The position numbers and the translations under genes are program-made. A stretch of 64,000 nucleotides of DNA from Gudongella sp034006985 (GTDB taxonomy: Bacteria > Bacillota > Clostridia > Tissierellales > Tissierellaceae). The notes below the pieces were generated by a model. It was not told the DNA's origin. It did no database searches and saw only the letters and a program-made list of their open reading frames with translations. The stretch lies in contig JAVERT010000010.1 of assembly GCA_034006985.1 (NCBI GenBank), forward strand, positions 21,797 to 85,796. Reading direction: 5' to 3'. Numbering within the stretch: position 1 is the stretch's first letter; the number at the start of each line of letters is the position of its first letter. This document shows, piece after piece, positions 45,962 to 55,000 of the stretch.

Positions 45962-47029
45962 TTATAATAGTTTTCCTATTACTTTTTTGTATCTATCAGT
46001 GTATTTTACAAAATCATAGTCAGGATTTTTAACAACTTGAGTGATAAAACTTTGTTTTTGATAATCAAAACTCATTGTTGGTGTTAAATTTTGGACTAAT
46101 GAAAAAAATTTGTTTTTCGTAAGATCAAAATCTTCTTTTTCAGTTCCCAATGCCCAATCTACATATTGTTCTATAAAATCCAGAGTTCTATTCACATCTT
46201 CTTTGACAGCATAAATATCTGCAAACATAAGAATATTATTACCCATTAGGTAGGTTTGCAAATTATAATCAACTATAAGTTTTTTTTGCTTAGTTGTTAG
46301 TTCAAGTGCAAAATCAATATCTCTCTCCTTAAGGGCGCTCCCCCAAAGTCCTGCGAGTGAAATAATCGAATTATTAATATTATTGAATAGACTTTCTTGT
46401 TCAATTGCTTTTGCCCTTTGATTATCTCCACTCATTGAATAGATAGTAGATAGCATAAAATCTGTATTCATATTCAGCTTTGGTAGAGTGTTTAATACTT
46501 CAATCGCTTTGTCATAATCAGCTTTCATTGTATATAAACTGCTTAATACATATAATGATGCGTGCTTTACTTCTAGGTCATCTGTCCTAGAGGAAGCTTC
46601 AAGTAATTTTATGGACTTATCTATTATCTCGTTAGCTTGTTCTTCGGTTTCTGTTAATTGAATATACTCTTGCAATAAACTTCCAATTCTAAACTTAAGG
46701 AATAAACTATTTGGATATGCTTCTAAGTAGTTTTCACAGACCATAACTGCATCTTCGTAATGCCCAGTTTCAAACTTCTCCGCACAAACCTTATATATAT
46801 TAGTTACATCATCTGGACTTATTTCTGTTTCAAACATCAATAACTCATCAAGAGAAGTCCCTAAAAGTCTTGCAATTGGGGAAAGTAGGGTTATATCAGG
46901 ATAAGATGAATTTTGCTCCCATTTTTCTACAACATCAGATGGAACACCAAGTGCATTTGCAAATTGTAGAGGAGAAAGACCCTTGTTTTGTCTTAGCTGT
47001 TGTATAGTGTTTCCTATAGATAATTTCAT
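45962..47029 (-). CDS. HTH (XRE) regulator with TPR-like tail
   Basis: 355-residue cytosolic protein: an N-terminal XRE helix-turn-helix (TIQQLRQNKGLSPLQFANALGVPSDVVEKWEQ region, about 9-60) and about 280 residues of helical repeats including YEDAVMVCENYLEAYPNS and ADYDKAIEVLNTLP, which look like TPR units. The layout resembles Rgg/PlcR-type regulators that sense a peptide or small molecule, but no peptide gene is seen. AAGGAGG precedes the ATG. It lies 36 bases upstream of the DUF1576 gene. Confidence 0.85.
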   Translation of the reverse strand: MKLSIGNTIQQLRQNKGLSPLQFANALGVPSDVVEKWEQNSSYPDITLLSPIARLLGTSLDELLMFETEISPDDVTNIYKVCAEKFETGHYEDAVMVCENYLEAYPNSLFLKFRIGSLLQEYIQLTETEEQANEIIDKSIKLLEASSRTDDLEVKHASLYVLSSLYTMKADYDKAIEVLNTLPKLNMNTDFMLSTIYSMSGDNQRAKAIEQESLFNNINNSIISLAGLWGSALKERDIDFALELTTKQKKLIVDYNLQTYLMGNNILMFADIYAVKEDVNRTLDFIEQYVDWALGTEKEDFDLTKNKFFSLVQNLTPTMSFDYQKQSFITQVVKNPDYDFVKYTDRYKKVIGKLL

Positions 47030-47779
47030 AGTGGCCTCCTTGTATAATTAAAAATAATGTTAACCTACTTTATATTATACCCTATTAAACGGCGGCTAAT
47101 TACTAATTATTAGGATATTAATTTACTATGTAAGATTTATAAAGAAACAGATTCTTAATCTTAAAGTTAAAAATCTACATAATGATTTCAAATAAAGTTT
47201 ATATTTTTGTTAGGGTGTAGTTTCAAACCTATTCTTCTTTAAAAAGTGACACTTCACTGAAATTTCTGATGAGATTATGTGGAATGTGGATGTTGAAAAA
47301 GGAAAGATAAATTTCCCTATAAAGCCTGTTGAAAAGTGATAAGTATAAACAAGTCTAAGCTTATAGAAATTTCAGGAGTAAACAACAAATATATAATGGG
47401 AAGGAGAAATGTAGTAATAAAGATATTAGAAGATAAGTGATTTTATAGAGATTCAATATGATAAATGAAATTAAGTAATTTATAAAGCTAAACATTTGGT
47501 AATTAATTTCAACTATAGTATAATATATTTATTGCAACATTCAAAAATTTTTATACGATATGTAGAAATATGATGAAAAACTCACAGGAAATGAGGAAAC
47601 CTAAAAGTTTTTGGATTCGGCCAGAGCAACATGTGGTATGCAAGTGAAGATAGTACAAAGGGGTATGTCTCAAAAATAATAAATCAAATTGAAGAATACG
47701 GTGGAGATAATTGGATTTAAGATAAAGAATTTCGGTTAATCTTATTAAAGATTAACGGAATACTGAAAAGGAGGTAATT
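47030..47779 (+). other. Decayed non-coding stretch with protein-like fragments
   Basis: This 750-base gap has no intact gene. At least three short plus-strand frames end in stops and look like tails of dead genes: one near 47262-47340 (ending NFPIKPVEK), one near 47360-47442 (ending VVIKILEDK) and one at about 47598-47720 (reading NMWYASEDSTKGYVSKI and ending GGDNWI). None has a start or ribosome site. I do not recognise the parent families. The right edge carries the AGGAGG site of the next gene. Confidence 0.5.
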
Positions 47780-48448
47780 ATGAGCATACGCTTTGAAGAT
47801 CTTAAAGATGTTTTTAAACAAAATTTAATTTGGGAAGGACCTTATGAAATGTGCTGGTATGAAATAGCCTGGGAAGCTTTAAGAAAAGAAAATTTATTAG
47901 AAGAGCATTCATCTTTTGAATTTAGCTTAGCCCAATTACGATCATTTACTCTTATAATGTTATACTCAGAATTTTGCCAATTACAATTTCAAGAGGTTTG
48001 TTTTTATGATTTTTATAATTCATTAGGATATAGTGATGTGTCAGATTTTGATTTAGCTTTAATGGCTGGAATGTTATTGGATGATGATGTAGTAAAAGAA
48101 CATTTGCAATCAAATGATTATAATCAAATCCTAATTGATGTAGCAGATACTATGAGAGATGAGGTTTTAAATGCACTTGTTAAACATATGGGGGAAGGTT
48201 CAGAGAGTTTACTATATGCTTCTATGGTTGCTACAAATTGGCAGGATATAGAATTGGATGATGAATTCGATATGGATAATGAAATAGAAAGTGACTTAAT
48301 TGAATCGGGTAGTCCTGATGATGTTTGTGAAAAGTACAAGCAAATAATCAATATATATGGTGAAGACATATTGAGTGCGGATGATTTTAATAGTGCAGAA
48401 GCGTTTAACTGGTTAAGTAGTGGAACTTATAGACTGGAAGAATATTAG
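47780..48448 (+). CDS. Hypothetical acidic protein
   Basis: 222-residue soluble protein, strongly acidic in its C-terminal half (DDEFDMDNEIESDLIES). The N-terminal half is helical with aromatic residues (YEMCWYEIAWEAL). No signal peptide, membrane helix or catalytic motif is visible, and I do not recognise the family. It has a good AGGAGG site and sits 76 bases upstream of the PLD-ATPase gene in a decayed accessory region, so it may be a partner or inhibitor of that protein. Confidence 0.6.
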   Translation: MSIRFEDLKDVFKQNLIWEGPYEMCWYEIAWEALRKENLLEEHSSFEFSLAQLRSFTLIMLYSEFCQLQFQEVCFYDFYNSLGYSDVSDFDLALMAGMLLDDDVVKEHLQSNDYNQILIDVADTMRDEVLNALVKHMGEGSESLLYASMVATNWQDIELDDEFDMDNEIESDLIESGSPDDVCEKYKQIINIYGEDILSADDFNSAEAFNWLSSGTYRLEEY

Positions 48449-48524
48449 ATATATTATAGATTATGCATAAAAAGTTCTAATAGAAAGACAAACCATAGAA
48501 TGTATCAATAAAGGTGGCTAAGAT

Positions 48525-50513
48525 ATGGATGAAAATATGAATCTATTTGGGATAATACCAGAAAGTAAACAAAAGATTGATGTTGTAAAAATGGATTTCA
48601 TAGAGGCAGAGACCACTACATGGCAAGAATTGTTCTCAGGTTATAATAAATTATATGCTATTACATATTCATCTGGGATGGAGTTTGTTTATCAACTACT
48701 TAAGCATTTTGATTATTCGGAGATTATATTTGGTTTTGATGGAGTTATGTCTTATAAATTACAAGAAATTATGGCTTACCAACAAAGAACTATTGAAAGG
48801 ATTATAGAAAGCTCAAACAAAACTAAAACCGATTTAATAGCAATGATAGATAATAAGGCACTGAGGATGTATATATCACGCTCGGAGTTATCACATGAAA
48901 AAATGTATTTATTAGAAGCAGATGATGGCAGAAAAAGAGTAATCACTGGATCAGCAAATATGTCTTACTCTGCATTTTCTGGAATTCAGCGTGAGAATAT
49001 TATTTATGTTGATAATTCTAAAGCTTTTGATTGGTATTTTGATAGTTTCATTTCCCTGAAAGAAAGTAGTACGGATGATATAACAATAAAGTCGTTGTTG
49101 ATTAGTGACTATGCAAATAATATAGATGAATTACCTATAAGTCAAACAGTTAAAAGTAAGAAAGTATTAGCAATACAACCCGATTTAAGCGTGAAGGACG
49201 AGATTAGATATGCTTTAGATATTAGTAAATTGAAGTCAAAACTATCACCTTTAATGCCAAAGTCTGATAAAAACGGTAAGATATTATTGTCACCTGAAAA
49301 AATTTTGCATACAAGAAGGAAAATAATTGAGTCAAATATCCAGGAGAAAGAACTAAGGAGTGAATATCCACAATTAGTAATTGATGTTGAAAATATGGAT
49401 ATTATGTTAAATGATTCCCCAATAGACTTAAATCCAACTTATGAAGAAATTCAAAATGATGTAAATCTATTTATAGAGTATATGGAAGGATACAATAGAT
49501 TCCACGGAGATGTTAAAGGTTTACAATACAAATACTATTCTTTTGCTATTTGGTTTTTTACTACCCCATTTATGGCTAATATGAGAAATATCGCTGTTAA
49601 ATACAACCAAAACCTTTTACCATATCCCGTATTTGGAATCTTATATGGACAATCAAAAGCTGGAAAGACGAAATTCCTTGAGACGTTACTAAAAATGATG
49701 ATTGGTCAAAAACCTAAAATTTCAGCACCTGATTTTACAAAAACAACTATTGATGGATTGAAAAGGACTGTAAAAGGAGCTCCAATAATTGTTGATGACT
49801 TAACTCAAACAAGGTTTAATCAGCATGCGATAGAATTAATTAAGAATGAAGAATTTGGAGTAGAACAAAATCTAAATTTTTATCCTGCAGTTGTAATCAG
49901 TGCAAATGAAGATATAAAAGCAGTAGCACCAGAAATAGTTAGAAGAACAGTTATATGCCATGTGCAAGCTGGAATCAAGAATACTGAAATGATGAGAATA
50001 AGTACTGTAAGAAAAGTTCAAAATAATATTGGAACAGCTCTATATAGGGAATATTTAAGACGAATGTTAGAGATAGTACCTGATTTAATAAATAATATTA
50101 AAGATGAGAATTTAGAAGGAATAGTAGATATTCTGGAAGTATCATCTGAAGTGATTTTCAATATCATCAATGAATATAAAACTAATGATATGCCAAATTA
50201 TATTAGGAAACTGTCCTTAGATGATTATTTTGGGGATAGAGTTACAGGAGCACAAGCAATTAATAAAATTACAAATGCATGGGAAGTAAATAGAAAGGGA
50301 TTTGAAGTTAACAGGAAACGTTCACAATTAATATATAATGCAGCGCAAACATGGGAAGCAGATAGAATACTAAAGGAACTTCCAGAGGATTTAGAAGCTA
50401 TTAAATCAAGAGAGTTTATAATAATGGATTTAGTTAAGGCAACAGAGTTTTTTGATATTGATTTTAAGAAAGAGAGTGGCATATTAGGCATTATAAAGAA
50501 TAGGATCAGATAA
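48525..50513 (+). CDS. PLD-like nuclease fused to a P-loop ATPase
   Basis: 662 residues. The N-terminal domain carries a phospholipase-D-type motif: His124 and Lys126 (HEK) then GSAN at 142-145, with Glu131 where most members have Asp. A 200-residue linker follows, then an ATPase with Walker A GQSKAGKT (375-382), Walker B PIIVDD (420-425), a sensor-like VVISANED (456-463) and Arg-Arg (473-474), resembling SF3-helicase/AAA-type domains. The final 180 residues are helical. A single PLD motif usually means a dimeric nuclease. I know no characterised protein with this exact build; nucleic-acid cleavage powered or gated by ATP in defence or mobile-element biology is my inference. Confidence 0.65.
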   Translation: MDENMNLFGIIPESKQKIDVVKMDFIEAETTTWQELFSGYNKLYAITYSSGMEFVYQLLKHFDYSEIIFGFDGVMSYKLQEIMAYQQRTIERIIESSNKTKTDLIAMIDNKALRMYISRSELSHEKMYLLEADDGRKRVITGSANMSYSAFSGIQRENIIYVDNSKAFDWYFDSFISLKESSTDDITIKSLLISDYANNIDELPISQTVKSKKVLAIQPDLSVKDEIRYALDISKLKSKLSPLMPKSDKNGKILLSPEKILHTRRKIIESNIQEKELRSEYPQLVIDVENMDIMLNDSPIDLNPTYEEIQNDVNLFIEYMEGYNRFHGDVKGLQYKYYSFAIWFFTTPFMANMRNIAVKYNQNLLPYPVFGILYGQSKAGKTKFLETLLKMMIGQKPKISAPDFTKTTIDGLKRTVKGAPIIVDDLTQTRFNQHAIELIKNEEFGVEQNLNFYPAVVISANEDIKAVAPEIVRRTVICHVQAGIKNTEMMRISTVRKVQNNIGTALYREYLRRMLEIVPDLINNIKDENLEGIVDILEVSSEVIFNIINEYKTNDMPNYIRKLSLDDYFGDRVTGAQAINKITNAWEVNRKGFEVNRKRSQLIYNAAQTWEADRILKELPEDLEAIKSREFIIMDLVKATEFFDIDFKKESGILGIIKNRIR

Positions 50514-50762
50514 TGGGTGTAAATATAAGAAAAAGAGAATTTATACTAACGGTTAACGAAACGCAAGGATGTTAAGAAATGTGTCTTCTAATCTTACTAA
50601 GAAGGCACATGGGGGAACAATATTTGAACAAGAAGTTGTTGCTTTTTAAGATCGAAAGAAAACCTGCATTACATTTAATAGAGGGAAAGCTAAATGATTA
50701 TAGAAATGTTTAGGCAATAGTTCTGTAGTATATGATGAAAGGCTAAGATTGTTTAAAAGGAG

Positions 50763-51548
50763 ATGGTTAAAATTCAAGATAACAAGAAAAAGCTTCTATT
50801 GTTCTATGAGATAGTAATAATGATCTTGGCAGTAGTAGCAGTGACATTGACGATTTTGGATTTAAATAATCAAATAACCTTGGAGTCAGGTTCATACCTT
50901 TACTGGATAGATGTTAGTATCTTAATCATTTTTACAATTGACTATTTTTTTAGACTTCTATTAGCTAAGAATAAAAAGCAATTTTTCAAGAGTAATATCT
51001 TTGATTTAATTGCAATTATTCCTTTCAACTCAATGTTTCGTATATTTAGGGCATTTAGATTATTTAGAGTCTTAAAAATAACAAAAGTTTTTAGAATGGC
51101 AAAGTTTGTAAAGGGATTTGCTCTCTTAGGTAAGATAAAAGGGAGATTGAACGTTTTTATCAATACAAATGGTTTTATCTATACCATTTACATATCAACA
51201 GTTACCATTATTCTAAGTACAATAGGTATATACTTCCTTGAGTTCAAGCAACTGGGAAGAACCTTTGGAGATTCTCTATGGTGGGTTTTTGTAACAGCTA
51301 CTACTGTTGGATATGGTGATATGACACCTGAAACTATTTTAGGTAGAATTATTGCTATTATACTAATGTTTGTCGGGATAGGATTTGTCGGGATGTTGAC
51401 AGGAACTATTGCCACATATTTTTTAAATATCAAAAAAACATTAAGGACGGATGTTGGATCTAAAACGATGATAGACATTTCAGATTTAGAAGATGAAAAA
51501 GTTAAACGGATTTTAGATTATGTTGAGTTTATAAGAAATAGAGATTAA
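50763..51548 (+). CDS. Voltage-gated-type potassium channel
   Basis: 261-residue ion channel with six membrane segments. The S4 helix region carries regularly spaced Arg/Lys (RIFRAFRLFRVLKITKVFRM), and the pore has the selectivity filter TVGYGD. A short C-terminal cytosolic tail of about 35 residues follows and lacks a nucleotide-binding domain. It would pass K+ in response to voltage. The AGGAG site directly abuts the ATG, an unusually short spacing, so translation may be weak or start at a nearby non-standard codon. Confidence 0.9.
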   Translation: MVKIQDNKKKLLLFYEIVIMILAVVAVTLTILDLNNQITLESGSYLYWIDVSILIIFTIDYFFRLLLAKNKKQFFKSNIFDLIAIIPFNSMFRIFRAFRLFRVLKITKVFRMAKFVKGFALLGKIKGRLNVFINTNGFIYTIYISTVTIILSTIGIYFLEFKQLGRTFGDSLWWVFVTATTVGYGDMTPETILGRIIAIILMFVGIGFVGMLTGTIATYFLNIKKTLRTDVGSKTMIDISDLEDEKVKRILDYVEFIRNRD

Positions 51549-51610
51549 TGGATACAATAGAATAAAAACAACGGACTTTACTAAATATATTATGGAGAGG
51601 CGGTAGTACT

Positions 51611-51766
51611 GTGGGAAAATTGATCAAAGGATCAATTTGGAAAAGACAACTTGGTGTAACAAAAACTAAACAAAAAATAGCAAATATAACTGGAAGACCT
51701 ACTACAAAATCAGGTCTAAAAAGAAGGAGAAACTCTCTTATTGCAAGATTATCTGGACTTAAGTAG
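51611..51766 (+). CDS. Small basic protein (51 residues)
   Basis: GTG 51611 with GGAGAGG about ten bases upstream opens a 51-codon frame. The product is very basic (KLIKGSIWKRQ, TKSGLKRRRNSL) and has no acidic residues. It is tightly placed between the channel and AIM24 genes. I do not recognise the family; nucleic-acid or membrane binding is possible. Confidence 0.5.
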   Translation: MGKLIKGSIWKRQLGVTKTKQKIANITGRPTTKSGLKRRRNSLIARLSGLK

Positions 51767-51841
51767 GTAGGTTTCATGATGTGATTAAGGATATCATAGT
51801 TAGCATAAATCACCTGAAGATAAAGAAAGAAGGCGAATAAT

Positions 51842-52603
51842 ATGTTTAAAGTAAGAAATTTTGAAGACAATGATGATGTAAAGATTGTAGTAGAATTAGG
51901 AGCTTTCAAGGTAGTAGAGTATCAAAGAGATTTAAGTGTAACTCATGCAACAGCTCAGGAAGCTTATTATGCTTCTGAAATGAATGTTAGAAGACGACAG
52001 TTAGTTTGTGATGTAAATATTTCTAACATTACAGTTCAGGCGGGTGCTATGCAATGGATGGTTGGTGATGTTAAATCAACAACAGGACTTAAGGGGGTAG
52101 GCGATTTTCTCGGGAAGGCTTTAAAATCAAAGGTTACAAATGAATCCACAATAAAGCCTGAATATACAGGAACTGGTAAACTTGTATTAGAACCAACATA
52201 TAAGCATATTTTACTTATTGATGTCGATGATTGGTATGGTTCAATTGTAATTGAGGATGGTTTATTTTTGGCTTGTGATTCAGAATTAAAACACAAAGCT
52301 GTTATGAGGTCTAATCTTTCATCTGCTGCAATGGGTGGAGAAGGACTTTTCAACTTGGGGCTTAATGGTGGTGGAGTGGTTGCTCTTGAATCCTACGTAC
52401 CGAGAGAAGAATTAATAGAAATAGAATTGGAAAATGATGAATTAAAAATTGATGGAAATATGGCAATTGCATGGTCGGGTAGTTTAGCATTTACAGTAGA
52501 AAGGTCTGGCAAAACACTTATGGGTTCAGCCGCTTCAGGGGAAGGTTTGGTTAATGTATACCGAGGAACAGGAAAAGTATTAATGGCTCCAGTTCTTAGA
52601 TAA
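51842..52603 (+). CDS. AIM24-family protein
   Basis: 253-residue cytosolic protein of the AIM24/TIGR00266 beta-rich fold. Recognisable parts are MNVRRRQLVCDV, AGAMQWMVGDV, SNLSSAAMGGEGLFN, the Gly-rich run GLNGGGVVALES and the C-terminal FTVERSGKTLMGSAASGEGLVN. The family is named for a mitochondrial protein needed for inner-membrane structure; bacterial function is unknown. The ribosome site is AGAAGGCG, and a terminator follows. Confidence 0.85.
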   Translation: MFKVRNFEDNDDVKIVVELGAFKVVEYQRDLSVTHATAQEAYYASEMNVRRRQLVCDVNISNITVQAGAMQWMVGDVKSTTGLKGVGDFLGKALKSKVTNESTIKPEYTGTGKLVLEPTYKHILLIDVDDWYGSIVIEDGLFLACDSELKHKAVMRSNLSSAAMGGEGLFNLGLNGGGVVALESYVPREELIEIELENDELKIDGNMAIAWSGSLAFTVERSGKTLMGSAASGEGLVNVYRGTGKVLMAPVLR

Positions 52604-52659
52604 ATATAATTATTTTTTATTTGTACAGTATTTATATTGTTCAACATAAGCAATTAAGG

Positions 52660-52693
52660 AGCTATGAATATTAAAGTATTCATAGCTTTTTTA
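52660..52693 (+). terminator. Terminator of the channel/AIM24 cluster
   Basis: AGCTATGAATA (52660-52670) pairs with TATTCATAGCT (52677-52687), followed by six T. Confidence 0.9.
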
Positions 52694-52986
52694 TGTTCAA
52701 ATTAGTAAATTTTAATAATATACTTTAGATTAAATATCCAGGTATAAGTTAAAGAATCGAGATTGTCATATTCAATAGATTTTTAATTCTACAAATTGTT
52801 TTCAATTATTTTCAGGATATAGTGAGTTTAATTATATAACTAATTTTATAGAAAGTTTTGTTTTTTTACCCTCCCGAATTTTAAAATGAGTGTATAACAA
52901 GATTACGTTCTGTAAAAAATAGAACATAACTAAAATTCAGAAGCCTTGGAAGGCTGTGTTTAGCTATTTATCTTTTTTTATAGTTC

Positions 52987-53028
52987 GTAACAAATGTTAC
53001 CGAATTAAAGGTTAAAGTGTAATATAAT
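52987..53028 (+). promoter_or_regulatory. CRP/FNR-type operator and promoter of the SBP-GTPase-ABC operon
   Basis: GTAAC-AAAT-GTTAC at 52987-53000 is a 14-bp palindrome. TATAAT at 53023-53028 gives a start of transcription near 53035, which places the palindrome centre (52993.5) about 41.5 bases upstream, the class II activator position of CRP/FNR proteins. The same motif and distance occur before hcp at 62081. I recall GTAAC-N4-GTTAC-like sites for HcpR, the CRP/FNR-family nitrosative-stress regulator of Clostridia. The rest of the 52604-53062 gap is AT-rich with only the terminator to its left. Confidence 0.65.
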
Positions 53029-53062
53029 CAAACTTGATTGTAAAACAAGGAGGCCAAATATT

Positions 53063-54295
53063 TTGAATAAATATTTTGATGTAAAAGATAAAGTTTATGA
53101 TATAGTGCAAAAATACCCTGAAACATTAGATGTATTTTCAGCAAATGGATTTGAGCAGCTTCAAAATGAAGCAATGCGAAAAACTATTGGTAAGACTATA
53201 GATTTAGTAATGGCTTGTAGCATGAAGAAGATGAATTTGGAGTTATTTGAATCTAAATTAGTAGACATAATAAAACAAACCAGAGAATCTGAGGATGTAT
53301 TTCTAAATCAGACAGAAAGAAACGAAGAAGCAGAAACCACTGTTCTTGGAGTTTTGCCGTGCCCAGTTAGAATTCCCTTAATGGAGAGCTTTAAAGAGTG
53401 GATGGAAGCTAATAAAGACATTAGCTTAGATTATGAATTGAAAGCTGCAAATACAGGAGTAGAATGGATTAGAGATTCTATTAAAAATGCAACAGAAGAA
53501 AATATTACAGATTTATTTATGTCTGCAGGATTCGATCTTTTCTTTGATGAAGAGTTAATGGGCAAGTTTAAGAAACGAGATATATTTGAAGATATGTCTG
53601 GATTTGAGCGATTAAATAAAGATTTTGATAATGAACAGATATCGCTAAAAGACCCTGCAGGACAATATTCAGTTATTTCAGTAGTGCCAGCAGTTTTCTT
53701 AGTAAACACAGATGAATTAAATGGTAGAAGGATGCCCTTAAGTTGGGAAGAACTACTTTCACCAGAATTTGAAAAGTCAATTTCTCTTCCATTAAATGAC
53801 TTTGATTTATTTAATGCTCTTCTTCTATCTATATATAAGGAATTTGGAGAAGATGGAATAAGAAGACTGGGCAGAGCTCATATGAGAAGTATGACACCAG
53901 CCGAGATGGTTAAATCAAATAGAAAAAGTGAATCTGGAATTCCAACAGTAACTGTTATGCCCTATTTATTTGCCAAAATGGTAAGAGAAGAAAGCCCTTT
54001 AAAAGCAGTTTGGCCAAAAGAAGGAGCTGTAATCAGTCCTATATTCCTACTCGCTAAAAAATCAAGCAGAGAAAGAATCCAACCATTAGTAGACTTTTTT
54101 ATGTCAAAAGAAGTTGGCCAAATGCTTGCAACTAATGGTAAATTTCCATCAACCCATCCTGAAGTAGTAAACAATTTAAATGAGGATCAAAAGTTTATGT
54201 GGCTAGGTTGGGATTATATAAATAATCACTCCGATTTAGGAGCTTTAATAAAGAAATTGATGGATATTTTTTATGAAGAATCTGGAGGTAAATAG
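53063..54295 (+). CDS. Cytosolic substrate-binding-like protein with DUF1858/ScdA_N-like head
   Basis: 410 residues with no signal peptide. The first 75 residues (YDIVQKYPETLDVFSANGFEQL) resemble DUF1858/ScdA_N domains found on iron-sulfur repair proteins of the RIC family. From about residue 90 onward (TVLGVLPCPVRIPLMESFKEW) the fold matches type 2 periplasmic binding proteins of iron and other ABC importers, including AVFLVNTDEL and FLLAKKSSRERIQPLVDFFMSKEVGQML. Such proteins normally work outside the membrane; here it must stay inside. It starts at TTG 53063 with AAGGAGG eight bases upstream, and has the first place in a tightly packed four-gene operon. Confidence 0.78.
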   Translation: MNKYFDVKDKVYDIVQKYPETLDVFSANGFEQLQNEAMRKTIGKTIDLVMACSMKKMNLELFESKLVDIIKQTRESEDVFLNQTERNEEAETTVLGVLPCPVRIPLMESFKEWMEANKDISLDYELKAANTGVEWIRDSIKNATEENITDLFMSAGFDLFFDEELMGKFKKRDIFEDMSGFERLNKDFDNEQISLKDPAGQYSVISVVPAVFLVNTDELNGRRMPLSWEELLSPEFEKSISLPLNDFDLFNALLLSIYKEFGEDGIRRLGRAHMRSMTPAEMVKSNRKSESGIPTVTVMPYLFAKMVREESPLKAVWPKEGAVISPIFLLAKKSSRERIQPLVDFFMSKEVGQMLATNGKFPSTHPEVVNNLNEDQKFMWLGWDYINNHSDLGALIKKLMDIFYEESGGK

Positions 54296-55000
54296 ATGAA
54301 TTTAGTTATTGTTTCTGGTCCTCCTTCATCAGGAAAGACTAGCATAATATTAAAAACTATAGATGCACTAAAAAAGAGAGACCTTAAAGCAGGGGTTGTA
54401 AAGTTTGACTGTTTAAGCACAGATGATGATATTCTTTATGAAAAAGCAGGGATCCCAGTGCAAAAAGGATTATCAGGGGCACTTTGTCCAGATCATTTCT
54501 TTGCATCAAACATAGAAGAAGTTGTACAGTGGGGAAATAAACAAGGTCTTGATATATTAATAACTGAATCAGCTGGACTTTGTAATAGATGTTCACCATA
54601 TCTAAAGGACATAAAGGCAGTTTGCGTTATAGATAACTTATCTGGCATAAACACTCCTAAAAAGATAGGACCTATGCTTAAAGCTGCTGATATAGTAGTA
54701 ATAACAAAAGGGGATATAGTATCCCAAGCTGAAAGAGAAGTTTTTTCCTCAAGGGTCAACTCAGTAAATCCAAGAGCTTTGACTATTAATATAAATGGAC
54801 TTACAGGTCAAGGTGCTTTTGAACTAAGCACATTATTATATGATGAAAATGAAGTTATAGATACCGTTGTGGGAATGGAGTTGAAATACCCAATGCCATC
54901 TGCACTTTGCTCTTATTGTCTAGGAGAGAAGAGAATTGGGGAAGCTTATCAGATGGGTAATGTTAGAAAGATGGAGTTAGGTGATATAAATGACAAATAA
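54296..55000 (+). CDS. HypB/CobW-like P-loop GTPase
   Basis: 234-residue SIMIBI-class NTPase. Walker A GPPSSGKTS is at about 8-16, a second metal-linked motif DILITESAGLCNRCSP at about 87-101 corresponds to the E-x-G region of HypB/UreG, and VITKGD at about 144 is the base-recognition motif. Two Cys pairs occur: CNRC at 97-100 and a C-terminal CSYC near 203-206. HypB and CobW proteins hand metals (Ni, Co, Zn) to enzymes or factor assembly. It follows the previous gene without a gap and overlaps the ABC gene by 11 bases. Confidence 0.82.
   Translation: MNLVIVSGPPSSGKTSIILKTIDALKKRDLKAGVVKFDCLSTDDDILYEKAGIPVQKGLSGALCPDHFFASNIEEVVQWGNKQGLDILITESAGLCNRCSPYLKDIKAVCVIDNLSGINTPKKIGPMLKAADIVVITKGDIVSQAEREVFSSRVNSVNPRALTININGLTGQGAFELSTLLYDENEVIDTVVGMELKYPMPSALCSYCLGEKRIGEAYQMGNVRKMELGDINDK

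Noticed and set aside
50581..50608. Hairpin GTGTCTTCT / AGAAGGCAC after the PLD-ATPase gene
   Set aside because: Nine pairs form, but no T-run follows and no gene starts close by, so I could not decide between terminator and chance.
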